A stretch of 64,000 bases of DNA from JBAOHV01 sp963714875 (GTDB taxonomy: Bacteria > Actinomycetota > Acidimicrobiia > Acidimicrobiales > Microtrichaceae): positions 62,001 to 126,000 of the forward strand of contig CAVQQI010000012.1 of NCBI GenBank assembly GCA_963714875.1. The letters run 5' to 3'. Numbering within the stretch: position 1 is the first letter of the stretch; each line of letters begins with the position of its first letter. Shown here piece by piece: positions 32,493-42,234 of the stretch. Under the pieces are notes generated by a model, which was not told the origin of the DNA, made no database searches, and was given only the letters and a program-made list of their open reading frames with translations. The position numbers and the translations under genes are program-made.

Positions 32493-33506
32493 CTACGAGA
32501 TCGTCTCGGGCATCCCACGGCGCGTCGCCCGTCGGAGTCGGGGCACGGTGACCGCGAACCCGATCGAGCCGAGCACGATCGACGTGGCCAGCATCACCCC
32601 CCGATCGACCGAGGCCGCCAGCAGGCCGATGTCGAACTCCGACCCCAGTCCGACCGCAGCTGCGGTGACCAGTGCCTCGCGGAATCCCAGTCCGCCGGGT
32701 GTGAACGACAGCAGTCCCGCCAAGCCGGCGGCCGGTGCGATCACCAGGAAGTACCAGTACGGCTCATGGACGTCGAGCAGCGAGAACGAGACCTGGAAGC
32801 GCCAGGCGACCAGGAGGTACTTCGACAGGTCGAGCACCAGCACCAGCGCTGCGGTGCCGGGCCGGCGTCGAAGGTCGTCCCATCCTGCCCGGAAGCTCCT
32901 CCACAGTCGGGCCGGTGCGCCGGTCAGGAAGGTCACCGAGGGCAGCGGCACCGCCACGACGGCGATCGAGACGACGCCCAGACCGAGGACCGCGGCGACG
33001 ATCCACGGACGGACAGTGCCGCCGCTCGCTGCGACGCCGATCAGGCCGACCAGTCCCGCGATCGCAGAGCTGGCGAACGTGAGCACGAGGTTGGCCCCGA
33101 ACGCCGAACCGCTGCGACCGTACGAGAAGTCGTGGACCACCCTGAGGTAGCGGAAGCGGTACAGGGTGCCGACCTGGCCCGGCAACAGGTTGCCCAGCTG
33201 TCCGGCGGTGAACAACAGCCAGTTCTCCCACAGGCCGATCGCCAGACCCTGGGCCCGGTAGAGCAGCCAGAACTCGGTCGAGTTCATGAAGTGGCCGATC
33301 ACGACCAGCACCGCGATCAGGGCGAGGTCACGCCCGGGGTTCTCGAACGCCGGCTGCAGGTCGGGCCAGCGTGCGACGACCACTGCCACCAACGCGACGA
33401 GGAACCCGACCGGGATGACGATGTTGCCCAGCACCCACCGGATCTGGCGGAGGGCCTGGGTGCGGCCCGCGGGCGCCGGCGCCGGAGTCGGAGCCGGCGA
33501 GGTCAT
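32493..33506 (-). CDS. Flippase-like (LPG_synthase_TM/UPF0104) membrane protein
   Basis: A 337-residue protein with seven to eight hydrophobic segments. It has the family features STEFWLLYRAQGL, FTAGQLGNLLPGQVGTLYRFRYL and the C-terminal SFTPGGLGFREALV. Members belong to the lysylphosphatidylglycerol synthase transmembrane superfamily; many are of unknown function and sit in polysaccharide loci. The ATG at 33506 overlaps the upstream stop (ATGA), which sets the start inside a longer open frame. A role in lipid-linked sugar translocation is often suggested but unproven. Confidence 0.8.
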   Translation of the reverse strand: MTSPAPTPAPAPAGRTQALRQIRWVLGNIVIPVGFLVALVAVVVARWPDLQPAFENPGRDLALIAVLVVIGHFMNSTEFWLLYRAQGLAIGLWENWLLFTAGQLGNLLPGQVGTLYRFRYLRVVHDFSYGRSGSAFGANLVLTFASSAIAGLVGLIGVAASGGTVRPWIVAAVLGLGVVSIAVVAVPLPSVTFLTGAPARLWRSFRAGWDDLRRRPGTAALVLVLDLSKYLLVAWRFQVSFSLLDVHEPYWYFLVIAPAAGLAGLLSFTPGGLGFREALVTAAAVGLGSEFDIGLLAASVDRGVMLATSIVLGSIGFAVTVPRLRRATRRGMPETIS

Positions 33507-35315
33507 CCTCGGTGGAAGGCCGCGTAGGAGACCAGCAGGCCGATCGCCTGGTGGGCCTGGTGCCCGAGGGAGACGCGACGTCGGTACACGTCCTCGATGC
33601 GCCGCGGCAGCATGATCTGCTCGACGTAGCCACGGTCCCACTCGAAGGGCAGGTCTCCCAGCATCTCGAAGACCAGGTTGCGGAGCGGACCCGCATACCA
33701 CCCGTCGATGGGGGAGTCGCTGGGCGACTGCTTCGGCATGTCGATCAGCACGTCGGGCAGGAGTCGATGGCGCCGCACCATCTCCACCAGCAGCGCCTTG
33801 CCAGAGGCTCCCGCACTGGTCCCTTCCGGGCGCAGGAACTCGACGGGGAGCGACGACACGAAGCCGCTGATGCGAGGGTGCGTGAAGGGACTGAACTGCG
33901 CCACCCCGGTGTCGCCGACGGTGCCGTGCACCTTCATCCGGCTCTGGCCGGTCAGCGCATTGCCGTGGAACGCCAGCCGGATGGGGTCCGCGATGCCGGC
34001 ACTGGCTGCGAGGCGGCGGCGGATCGCCTCGACGGGCTCGTCCTGGACGGGTGGGGGACCGAGGCGCAGGCGGGCCAACGACGTGTCATCGAGGTAGCGC
34101 GTGGGAAGGTGCCCGCCGGCGGGAGGGCCGAGGCGGATGTTCTCCAGTGTGCTGCGCGACATCCGAGCGATGTGCCCCAGGTGGCGGTCGGCCGGCTTCG
34201 AGGCCAGGAGCGCCAGGGCCGCTCGGCTCAGGGGATCGGGTATCCCGGACAGGCGTTGTACCAGGCGGGCCCGGGTGCTGACCGTCGGATAGCCCAGGAA
34301 CACCGCATCACAGCCGTCGCCGGTGAACACACGGTCGAACCCGTCTCCTCGGACCTGACGCGTCGCTTCGAGCGTGTGCAGCTGATAGTGCGGCTGCGGT
34401 CCGGGCTGTGCGAACACCGACCCGAACTCGCGCAGCCCCGAACCGATGACCTCGGGGGTGATCGGCACCCAGTGTTCATGACTGCCGGTGATCCGGGTGA
34501 CCGTGGCGACGTTGCGCTGCTCGTAGATCGGGTCGTCGAAGCCGAACGTGTAGGTGGCCACATCGTGGCCGAGTCTGCGTAGCGAGGCGGTCACCAGCGC
34601 CGAGTCGAACCCCCCGAGCAGGACGGCGTGCGACGTCGACCCGGCGGCCTGTTCCTCGATGACGCCCATGTACAGGTCGTGGAGCACCTCCACCGCGTCG
34701 TCGAACGAGTCGACCTCCGGTGGTGCGGCGGCCGGGGCCTGGGGCGTCGTTCCGGGTCCGGGCGTGGCCGGACCGACCGCCAGTGTCGTGCCGCGCAGCG
34801 CTCGAACACCGGGGTGCACCGTTCGGTCATCGGGAAGGAACCCGAAGCCCAGCAGGAAGTCCTCGGCACTGCGGTCGACCAGGTCGGCAGCGCCGACGCC
34901 TCGGGCGACCAGCTCGAGATTGGACCCGACCACCGTGCCGCCGTCCGGCGCGTCGGCGACGAACAGGCCCTGGTTCCCCGGGCCGGCTGCAGCAATCAGC
35001 GGAGCCGCCGTCAGCACCGACCCACACCGCTGCCAGGTCAGGGATCCGGCCGGACAGGACGGGGCCCGTCGGGGCGAGTTCGGTCCGCGCTGCGTCGCTC
35101 GACACAGCAGCAGCCCCCGAGCCGATCATCGCGACGGCGGCGAGGTCGCCGGTGGACTGCTCCAGCACCGGAGTGGGCGCTGCACTGCGGCCCAGCCAGG
35201 CGCCGGGCGCCACCACGAGCTCGTCCAGCCCGGCGGTCCCGAGTGCTCCGAGGGCAGCTCGCAGGGCTTCGATCCGCGCGTCGGTGACGCCGACGGCGCC
35301 GAGGATCAGGTGCAT
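33503..35315 (-). CDS. Asparagine-synthase-like protein without a glutaminase Cys (one frameshift)
   Basis: A 603-residue AsnB-type protein after removing one extra base at about 35021. The synthetase half has a modified PP-loop, VLLGGFDSALVTASLR, where SGGxDS is usual. It also has TYTFGFDDPIYEQRNV, VFTGDGCDAVFLGYP and FSPFTHPRISGFVSSLP. The N-terminus begins MHLILGAVGVTDARIEAL: there is no Cys at position 2, so the Ntn glutaminase nucleophile is missing and glutamine hydrolysis is not expected. Such variants occur in capsule and exopolysaccharide loci and may adenylate a carboxylate, for example to amidate an uronic acid. That is inference. TAGGGT lies 8 bases before the ATG. The stop is coupled to the flippase-like gene. 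Confidence 0.75.
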
Positions 35316-35323
35316 GGACGACG

Positions 35324-35329
35324 ACCCTA
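35324..35329 (-). promoter_or_regulatory. -10 box TAGGGT, leaderless-type promoter of the AsnB-like gene
   Basis: On the minus strand TAGGGT ends 8 bases before the ATG at 35315. Confidence 0.55.
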
Positions 35330-35370
35330 GCCATCTCCGGGTGAGGTTCGGCTCACTCAGCCGACCGGAC

Positions 35371-37128
35371 TCAGTCCCGCCGCCACAGCTCCGCTCCCTC
35401 GAACGTGGCGCCCAGCTCCCAGCCGGCGCCGGGAGCCCCCGACCGCTCGTGCAGCACCAGGACCGTCGGGCGGCCACGGGCGGGAACGGGGCCGTCATCG
35501 ACCGCGCTGCGGGCCACCGACTCCGAGTCCAGCCCCGACAACTCGGTGTTCCACCCGGCGTGCAGGAACTGGAACTGCAGCGCGAACACGCCGACCCGGA
35601 GGTACGGCAGCTCCGCTGCGTCCGCCGCGATCACCAGGTCGCCACCTCCCACCGGGGCAGCGCCGATCCGGGCGACCAGGTCGGGCGCCGAGTCGTCGTG
35701 CTGCAGCTGCATCGCCGTTCGGCCGCCCGACAACGCAGCCAGGACCACGAGCGCAGAGGTGACCTGGACCAGGCGCTCGCGACCGGATCGCGCCGCGAGA
35801 CCGATCGCCAGTGCGGTGACGACGCCGACGATCGTCCAGACGGCCACCTTCGGCGATCCGGAGTCGCCCGTCCACACCGTCAGTCCGGCGATGGTGAACG
35901 GCTTGAGTGGCGTCGCCGGGGTTCCCGCCAGCCGGATGGCGACCGCCACGCCGCCCGCCAGGGCAGCGATGGCGCCGATGACCTGGATCCGCAGCGCCCG
36001 GCTCCGACCCGCGGCGTACCACAGCGTCGCGACCCCGGCGATCGACAGGAGCAGCACGCCGGCATCGACGTAGCGTCCGTAGAGGTGGTGGTCCCACCGA
36101 ACGGCGCGGAGTCCCTCGCCGATACCGCCATCGGCCCGGTGGATACCCGACGTCATCACTCCCACCGAGGTCACGTACACCGACGACACCGCAGCCAGCA
36201 GCAGCAGCGCCAGCGGCCGGTGCACCGCCCGGAGAGGACGTCGGACCACCGCTGCGACCCCGATCACCCCCGCAACGGCCAGGCCCATCGACGACACGAC
36301 CGAGTACCAGATCTGCCCGATGGCGACCATGGCCAGGCGCCCCCACAGCTCGGCGGTCCCGAGGTCATCGATCAGGTGGCTCCGGTTCTTCGCCGCGCCG
36401 CCCGACCAGACCGCATCGCCGACGGCGACGTCGAGGCGTCGTGCGCTGAGAGCGACGATCACCATCACCAACAGCGAGCCCGGCACCAGCAACGATCGGC
36501 GGCGTCGGTCCGCCCGGTCCCCCCGTGGAGCATCGTGGTCGGGTCCGTCGTCACGTCGGCGGTTCCACCACGTGTAGCACCCGAGCATCCCTGCCCAGAT
36601 GAACGGCACGAACAAGAAGCGTCCGTGCACGAAGGGAGCCAGGCCAGCGGCGAACGCGCCCGACACCAGAGCGAGTGATGGAGGCGCCGGGAGCACCCAC
36701 AACGCCACCGCTGCCCAACACAGCACGGCCCAGCAGGCCAGCACCGTGGGTTCGGCCCAGGTGAACGACGTCGTGACGACGGTTGCGGGGAACAGCAGCG
36801 TCAGTCCGTAGGCGGCCGCCGCCAGGATCGGTTGGCGCGGAGCCAGGAGCGCGGTTGCCCGTCGCAGCAACAGCGCTGCGGCCACCACGATCAGGCTCAT
36901 GACGACCAGTCCGACGCGGTAGGTCGCCGCAGGACCCATTCCCACCCACTCGACCGGAGCGAGCACCGCGCCACCCACCAGCGGGTAGCGGGGCATGTCG
37001 GCCATCGACAGGGTGCCGCCCACCCCAGCAAGGTGGCGAGCGATCGCCCACGAGCCGAACTCGTCGGGGGTGATGGTCGGGACGTCGGCCGCGAGCACGA
37101 CTCCAGCACGGACGGCGAGGAAGAGCAC
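35371..37128 (-). CDS. Polytopic membrane protein, GT-C-like (585 aa)
   Basis: At least ten hydrophobic segments, with an early outer loop PTITPDEFGSWAIARHL whose acidic pair matches GT-C/GT39 catalytic loops. FTWAEPTVLACWAVLCW and FVHGRFLFVPFIW follow. The C-terminal 70 residues are soluble (YLRVGVFALQFQFLHAGW). The GTG at 37128 is the first start in the open frame, but the frame is open further upstream without a start. The true start could be the ATG at 37196 (basic MRRTRLTRRTRSTWR) joined by one removed base near 37147. A TAGCCT box at 37303-37298 would serve it. Likely uses a polyprenyl-phosphate sugar on the outer face. Confidence 0.7.
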   Translation of the reverse strand: MLFLAVRAGVVLAADVPTITPDEFGSWAIARHLAGVGGTLSMADMPRYPLVGGAVLAPVEWVGMGPAATYRVGLVVMSLIVVAAALLLRRATALLAPRQPILAAAAYGLTLLFPATVVTTSFTWAEPTVLACWAVLCWAAVALWVLPAPPSLALVSGAFAAGLAPFVHGRFLFVPFIWAGMLGCYTWWNRRRDDGPDHDAPRGDRADRRRRSLLVPGSLLVMVIVALSARRLDVAVGDAVWSGGAAKNRSHLIDDLGTAELWGRLAMVAIGQIWYSVVSSMGLAVAGVIGVAAVVRRPLRAVHRPLALLLLAAVSSVYVTSVGVMTSGIHRADGGIGEGLRAVRWDHHLYGRYVDAGVLLLSIAGVATLWYAAGRSRALRIQVIGAIAALAGGVAVAIRLAGTPATPLKPFTIAGLTVWTGDSGSPKVAVWTIVGVVTALAIGLAARSGRERLVQVTSALVVLAALSGGRTAMQLQHDDSAPDLVARIGAAPVGGGDLVIAADAAELPYLRVGVFALQFQFLHAGWNTELSGLDSESVARSAVDDGPVPARGRPTVLVLHERSGAPGAGWELGATFEGAELWRRD

Positions 37129-37297
37129 CGTCGCACCGATGGTCAGCCGTCGCGCCAGGTCGACCGGGTCCGGCGGGTCAACCGGGTCCGGCGCATCGAC
37201 CGGGCTCGCGACGCGCTGGCCGCGACCGGTTCTGTGAGGGGACCCGGCAGCAGCTCGCGGCGCGATCGGCGGCGTACTGGTCGAAGCGATGAGATCG

Positions 37298-37303
37298 AGG
37301 CTA
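37298..37303 (-). promoter_or_regulatory. -10 box TAGCCT upstream of the GT-C-like gene
   Basis: Lies on the minus strand in the 220-base gap between 37128 and 37349; identical to the box before 18012. The leader to the possible ATG at 37196 would be about 95 bases. Nothing else is recognised in this gap. Confidence 0.35.
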
Positions 37304-37348
37304 CGGCGGGGAGATCCGGATTCCTCCGGCCCGGGGTGCCCGGAACGA

Positions 37349-39131
37349 TCAGCCCTCGGAGGGCTCGATCACCACGACGACCTCGCCAGCGGTGACCGAC
37401 TGGCCGGCCGCAGCCTTGACCTCGGTCACGGTGCCGTCCACGTCGGAAGTGACGTTGTTCTCCATCTTCATGGCCTCGAGCACGACCACCGGATCGCCCT
37501 TGGCCACGGTCTGACCGGCTTCGACGAGCACCTTCACCACGGTGCCCTGCATCGGCACCGCGATCTTGCCGCTGCCGGCGATCGCCGCTGCGCCGCTGCT
37601 GGCGCCGCCGCGCTTGGGGCGTGCCTTCGCCGTCGCGCCACCTGCAGCGACAGGGGCGAGCTGTGACTCGGGGACGAACATCGACACGGCGAACCGCTTG
37701 CCGTTGACCTCGACGTCGACGTCGCGGCGCACCTTCGGCTCTGCGCCGTCGGCGTCGGTGGCCGCACCGGCCATGCCGCCGATACCGCTCAGGTCCAGAC
37801 GTGTCCTCGACCCACTTGGTCGAGTGGGTGTTGGCCACGAAGTCCGGGTGGCGCAGGATGGCGAGGTCGGCATCCTTGACCGTGGCGATGCCCTCGATCT
37901 CCATCTCCTCGAGCGCCCGGATCATCCTGGCGATGGCGACCTCGCGGGTGCGACCCCACACGCAGAGCTTGGCGACCAGGTTGTCGTAGTACTGGCTGAT
38001 CTCGTCGCCGGCCTCGTAGCCGCCGTCCCAGCGGGTGCCGAAGCCCGACGGGGCGTGCAGCTTGTTGATCGGTCCCGGTGACGGGAGGAACGCGCCCTGG
38101 GCGGGATCCTCGGCGTTGATGCGGCACTCGATCGCGTGACCATCGATGCGGATCTCGTCCTGACCGAAGGGCAGGACCTCGCCCGAGGCGACCCGCAGCT
38201 GCAGCTCGACCAGATCGACGCCGGTGACCAGTTCGGTCACGGGGTGCTCGACCTGCAGCCGGGTGTTCATCTCCAGGTAGTAGAAGGACTCGTTCTCGTA
38301 GAGGAACTCGACGGTGCCGGCGTTGACGTAGCCGCAGCCGCGGGCGACGTCACAGGCCGCCTCGCCCATCTGGGCGATGATCGCGTCCGGGATGCCGTAG
38401 GCAGGCGCCTCTTCGATCAGCTTCTGGTGGCGGCGCTGTGCCGAGCAGTCGCGGGTGCCCAGGTACACGACGTTGCCGTGCGTGTCCGCCATGACCTGCA
38501 CCTCGACGTGGCGGGGGCCGGTCAGGTAGCGCTCCATGTAGCACTCGTCGCGACCGAAGTAGGCCAGCGACTCGCGCTGCGCGGACTCGAACGCCGAGGC
38601 TGCCTCATCGGCGCTGGCGACGACCTTCATGCCGCGGCCGCCACCGCCATAGGCGGCCTTGATGGCGACCGGGAAGCCGAACTCCTCGCCGAACGCGACG
38701 ATCTGGGCCGGATCGGTGATCAGGTCGGTGGTGCCGGGAACGCCGTGGACGCCGACCTCCTCCGCCGCGAGCCGGGCCGAGATCTTGTCGCCCATGACCT
38801 CGATCGCCTCGGGTGGCGGTCCGATGAACGCAACGCCCATCTCGGTGATGCGGCGGGCGAAGTCGCTGTTCTCGCTGAAGAACCCGTAGCCCGGATGCAC
38901 CGCCTCGGCGCCCGAGCGCTGGATCACATCGAGGATCTTGTCCGCGTCGATGTAGCTCTCCGCAGCGGTCTGACCGCCCAGCGCGTAGGCCTCGTCAGCG
39001 AGGCGCACGTGCAGCGCATCGCGATCGAGGTCGGAGTAGACAGCGACGGTGGAGACACCGAGCTCGCGGCATGCCCGGATGACCCGGACGGCGATCTCTC
39101 CACGGTTGGCGATGAGGACCTTGGAAAACAC
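37349..39131 (-). CDS. Acetyl-/propionyl-CoA carboxylase alpha subunit (biotin carboxylase + BCCP)
   Basis: A 593-residue AccA3-type protein that carboxylates its own biotin for acyl-CoA carboxylation. It starts KVLIANRGEIAVRVIRACRE. The ATP-grasp loop is AAYGGGGRGMKVV, and CSAQRRHQKLIEEAPA, FYYLEMNTRLQVEHPVTE and GHAIECRINAEDP complete the carboxylase. A linker leads to the biotinyl domain with EAMKMENNV, the Lys being biotinylated. One extra base at 37799 splits the two parts; removing it gives KWVEDTLDLSGIGG. The start is GTG. It is divergent from birA, whose product attaches the biotin. Confidence 0.92.
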
Positions 39132-39213
39132 GCTTCATCATTGACCGTGCTGTGCGCTCGCGCCAAAGCGAGTCACGTGCACCCCGTGCAGGAGCGTTGC
39201 GTCGGGGCCCGAC

Positions 39214-39219
39214 TACCGT
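39214..39219 (+). promoter_or_regulatory. -10 box TACCGT, leaderless-type promoter of birA
   Basis: TACCGT ends 8 bases before the ATG at 39228, within the 96-base divergent region shared with the carboxylase gene. Confidence 0.55.
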
Positions 39220-39227
39220 CTCGGTCG

Positions 39228-40028
39228 ATGCAGGTCGCCGCCGTCAGATCACGCCTCGCAGGCACGCGATTCGCAGACGTGGACCTGGTGGAGCGCACCG
39301 GGTCCACCAATGCAGATCTCGTCGCGGCGGCACGCACGGGTAGCGGCGAGCGTGTGCTGGTGGCTGACCACCAGGAGGCCGGACGTGGTCGACTGGATCG
39401 GCGCTGGGAGGCGCCGCCCGGCGCCTCGTTGCTCATGAGCGTGCTGGTGCGTCCGCCGTTCCCGGCGTTCGGCCCGCATCTGTTGTCCACCGTCCTGGGT
39501 GTGGCGACCGTCGACGCGCTCCGTTCGCTGGCCGGAGTGTCGGTGGGGCTGAAGTGGCCCAACGACGTGGTGGCGCCCGGAGCGGGCGAGGATGGTTCGG
39601 ACCTGAAGCTGGGCGGGATGCTCGCCGAGTTCACCACCGGTGCGAGCGGCGATGGTGTGGTGCTCGGCATCGGGGTGAACCTGGCGTGGCGCGACGCGGG
39701 ATTCCCGCCGGAGCTGGCCGCCACCGCGACGTCGGTGGATCTGCTGGGCGGTGCTGTCGACCGCGCCGACCTGGTGGTCGCGTTGCTGCGCTCCCTCGGC
39801 CAGACCGGCGATCTGGCGTCCAGCGCGGTGGCGTGCGAGCTCGTGGTCGATTCCTACCGCGACCGTTGCGTCACGCTCGGGCGCCGGGTGCGCATCGAAC
39901 GGCCGACCGACGAGCTCCTCGGCACCGCGGTCAGCGTGGGCCCGGACGGATCGCTGGTCGTGCGCGACGACCGGCAGGTCGACCACGTCGTCACCGTCGG
40001 CGACGTGGTGCACCTGCGCCCCGGCTGA
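39228..40028 (+). CDS. birA: Biotin-[acetyl-CoA-carboxylase] ligase
   Basis: A 266-residue monofunctional ligase that forms biotinyl-AMP and transfers biotin to the EAMKM lysine of the neighbouring carboxylase. It has ERTGSTNADL, the biotin/ATP loop ADHQEAGRGRLDRRW, SLLMSVLVRP, LKWPNDVV and KLGGMLAEF, and a small C-terminal beta domain. There is no N-terminal helix-turn-helix, so it is not a repressor. The ATG is fixed by TACCGT 8 bases upstream. The gene ends at a pair of palindromic repeats facing pabC. Confidence 0.92.
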   Translation: MQVAAVRSRLAGTRFADVDLVERTGSTNADLVAAARTGSGERVLVADHQEAGRGRLDRRWEAPPGASLLMSVLVRPPFPAFGPHLLSTVLGVATVDALRSLAGVSVGLKWPNDVVAPGAGEDGSDLKLGGMLAEFTTGASGDGVVLGIGVNLAWRDAGFPPELAATATSVDLLGGAVDRADLVVALLRSLGQTGDLASSAVACELVVDSYRDRCVTLGRRVRIERPTDELLGTAVSVGPDGSLVVRDDRQVDHVVTVGDVVHLRPG

Positions 40029-40050
40029 CCCAGCGCTCCCACCGTCCTCA

Positions 40051-40077
40051 CCGTTCCCACCGTTCCCACCGTTCCCA
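40051..40077. repeat. Three tandem 9-bp repeats (CCGTTCCCA)
   Basis: Three exact copies, with a degenerate CCGTCCTCA copy just before (40042-40050) and a partial copy after. They lie 22 bases past the birA stop. Confidence 0.8.
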
Positions 40078-40084
40078 CCGTCAG

Positions 40085-40194
40085 AACTGTGCTGCCGAAG
40101 GCGTCGGGGCTGACGCGTTCCGCGTCACGGTTCGCTCTGCCCCGGGAACTGTGCTGCGGAACGCGCCGGCATCGACGCGCTCCGCAGCACGGCT
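40085..40194. repeat. Tandem pair of 48-bp palindromic repeats (copies A and B)
   Basis: Units 40085-40132 and 40147-40194 are 48 bases each with a 14-base spacer (62-base period), exactly the geometry of the pair at 14039-14148. Copy B has arms GTGCTGCGGAACGCG and CGCGCTCCGCAGCAC, complementary at 14 of 15 positions. Copy A is more diverged. The pair lies between the convergent genes birA and pabC. Confidence 0.85.
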
Positions 40195-40241
40195 CGCGCT
40201 GTCTGGCGCGATGACCGTGGGCCTCGCCGGCGCTGGACGGG

Positions 40242-41094
40242 TCAGGGGTCGATCGCGTCGTCGTAGGCGGCGTGCCACACCGTCGCTGCTCGCTGGGTGA
40301 GCGGCCCGGGGCACGCCGGCAGCACCCGGTCGCCGAACCGCCGGATGGGTTGCACGTGGCGACCGGTGGACAACAGGAAGGCTTCGGACACCCGCTCGAG
40401 GTCGCTCATCTGCACGGCGGCCTCGACGATCGGTTCGCCCGCGGCCGCGGCCGCGTCGATCATGAGCGCACGGGTCACGCCGGCCAGGCAGCCCGAGGCG
40501 AGTGGCGGCGTGACCAGACGCCCATCGAGGCCGACCACCACGTTCGACCCGGTTCCCTCGCACAGCTCCCCCCGGGTGTTGGCGAGGATCGCCTCGGAGC
40601 ACTCCACCGCGATCGCTGCGGCCAGGGCGACGACGTTCTCGGCGTACGAGGTGGTCTTCAGCCCGACCAGCGCGCCGCGCTCGTTGCGGGTGAAGGGCAC
40701 GACCAACACGTCGGTCGGCAGGGTCCGCACCTGCATCGGGGCCGCAGCCACGATCATGGTCGGTGCGCCGACGCCGCGGTCCGAACCCATCGGCCCCGCG
40801 CCGGCGGTGCAGGTGATGCGCAGCCGACCGGGAGCGTCGCCCCAGGTCGCCCACGACCGCGGTGATCGCCCGGTCCAGCTCCGCGCGATCCGGCGGCGCC
40901 AGACCGAGCCCGGTCGCGGACCGAGCCAGGCGTGCCAGGTGCCGGGTCAGGGCGAAGGGCCGACCGTGACGCAGTTCGATGGTCTCGAACACCCCGTCAC
41001 CCACGGTCAGGCCGTGGTCGGACCAGTGCACCGACGCCGTCGCGGGATCGGCGAGCGCTCCACCGGCCCACACCACGGTGCGGTCGTCGCTCAT
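40242..41094 (-). CDS. pabC: Aminotransferase class IV, probable 4-amino-4-deoxychorismate lyase (one frameshift)
   Basis: A PLP enzyme of 283 residues after repair, expected to release p-aminobenzoate for folate. It has HGLTVGDGVFETIELRHG, the PLP Lys in GLKTTSYAENV, EAILANTRGELCEGTGSN and PPLASGCLAGVTRAL. An extra base at about 40839 splits it; without it the join is VVGDLGDAPGRLRITCTAG. Its ATG overlaps the pabB stop (ATGA), and pairing with pabB supports lyase over branched-chain aminotransferase. Confidence 0.82.
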
Positions 41095-42170
41095 CGGTCG
41101 GCTCCCACGGGGTCGGACCGGGTGCCCGCGGCGACGCGCAGCAGGTGCTGTGCCTTCAGCTCGGTCTCTGCCCACTCGCCGTCGGGGTCCGAGTCGTAGG
41201 TGATGCCGCCGCCGGTGCCGAAGTTGAGCTCGCCGTCCTCGATCCAGAAGGTGCGGATCGCCACGTTCAGGTCTCCCCGCACGGCGTCTGCGTCGACCCA
41301 CCCGACGGCCCCGCAGTAGAGGCCTCGCGGGTCGGGTTCCAGCTCCGCGATGGCGTCGAGGGCAGCGAGCTTGGGCGCCCCCGTGACCGAACCGGGTGGG
41401 AAGGTCGCGGCGATGGCCTCGGCCCAGCCCGACCCGGGTCGCAACTCGCCCTCGACGGTGCTGACCAGGTGGAACAGCCCCGGGTGCTGCTCGACCGCCA
41501 ACAGGCTCGGCACCGATACCGACCCCCAGGTGCAGACCCTGCCCAGATCGTTGCGCACCAGGTCGACGATCATGACGTTCTCGGCACGGTCCTTGGCGAG
41601 GAATCCGTCGCGAGTCGCAGCGGTGCCCTTGATGGGGGAGGAGCGGATGGTGCGGCCGTCGCGTGACAGGAACCGCTCCGGCGACGCGCTCGCCACCGCG
41701 ACGCCGTGCTCGGGCAGCCGGACCACCGCCGAGAACGGCGCCGGGTTGCCGACCGCGAGCGCAGCTCCGAGCGCCGCGATGTCGACCGACCGGTCCGGGT
41801 CGGGCACCGGCAGGGTTGCCCGGAGCCGCCGGGTCAGGTTGACCTGGTAGACGTCGCCCGCCGCGATCTGCTGACGGATCGACTGCACGCCATCGGTGAA
41901 GCCCCGGTGACCCAGGCTCGAGGTCCAGACGTCGGGTTGTGGGCCCTGCCAGGATGCCCCGGGCCAGGCCCGTGCCGGGCGGACCTCGGCGAAGCGGGCA
42001 CAGATGGGCGGCCCCTCGAACGGCAGGACCACGGCCCAGAAGCCCGTGTCGTCCAGCGCTGCGAGGTCCGAGGTGACCTCGAGCAGACCTGTGCACAGAC
42101 GGCCACCCACCACTGCCAACGGTTCGCTCGCGGAGAGCCGCGCGGCGACGGATGTCGGGTGGGCGGTCAC
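41091..42170 (-). CDS. pabB: Aminodeoxychorismate synthase component I
   Basis: A chorismate-binding enzyme of 359 residues. It has AAGDVYQVNLTRRL, PERFLSRDGRTIRSSPIKGTAA written here only for the PIKGT motif typical of PabB, VMIVDLVRNDLGRVC, FPPGSVTGAPKLAALDAI and NVAIRTFWI. The N-terminal domain is short. The GTG start lies 9 bases from a TACACT box, divergent from the LCP gene. No PabA/TrpG amidotransferase is in the window. Confidence 0.86.
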   Translation of the reverse strand: MTAHPTSVAARLSASEPLAVVGGRLCTGLLEVTSDLAALDDTGFWAVVLPFEGPPICARFAEVRPARAWPGASWQGPQPDVWTSSLGHRGFTDGVQSIRQQIAAGDVYQVNLTRRLRATLPVPDPDRSVDIAALGAALAVGNPAPFSAVVRLPEHGVAVASASPERFLSRDGRTIRSSPIKGTAATRDGFLAKDRAENVMIVDLVRNDLGRVCTWGSVSVPSLLAVEQHPGLFHLVSTVEGELRPGSGWAEAIAATFPPGSVTGAPKLAALDAIAELEPDPRGLYCGAVGWVDADAVRGDLNVAIRTFWIEDGELNFGTGGGITYDSDPDGEWAETELKAQHLLRVAAGTRSDPVGADR

Positions 42171-42179
42171 AGGCTGGCG

Positions 42180-42226
42180 AGTGTACGGCGCGGTGCCGCC
42201 GACACCGCGGGCGCCACTGGTACCGT
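42180..42226. promoter_or_regulatory. Divergent leaderless promoters for pabB and the LCP gene
   Basis: Minus strand: TACACT (42185-42180), 9 bases from the GTG at 42170. Plus strand: TACCGT (42221-42226), 8 bases from the GTG at 42235. Confidence 0.55.
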
Positions 42227-42234
42227 CTGCTGCC

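Noticed and set aside
40029..40241. A CRISPR-like array in the 9-bp and 48-bp repeats after birA
   Set aside because: The 9-bp units are contiguous without spacers, and the 48-bp element occurs as a doublet with a 14-base spacer. No cas genes are present.
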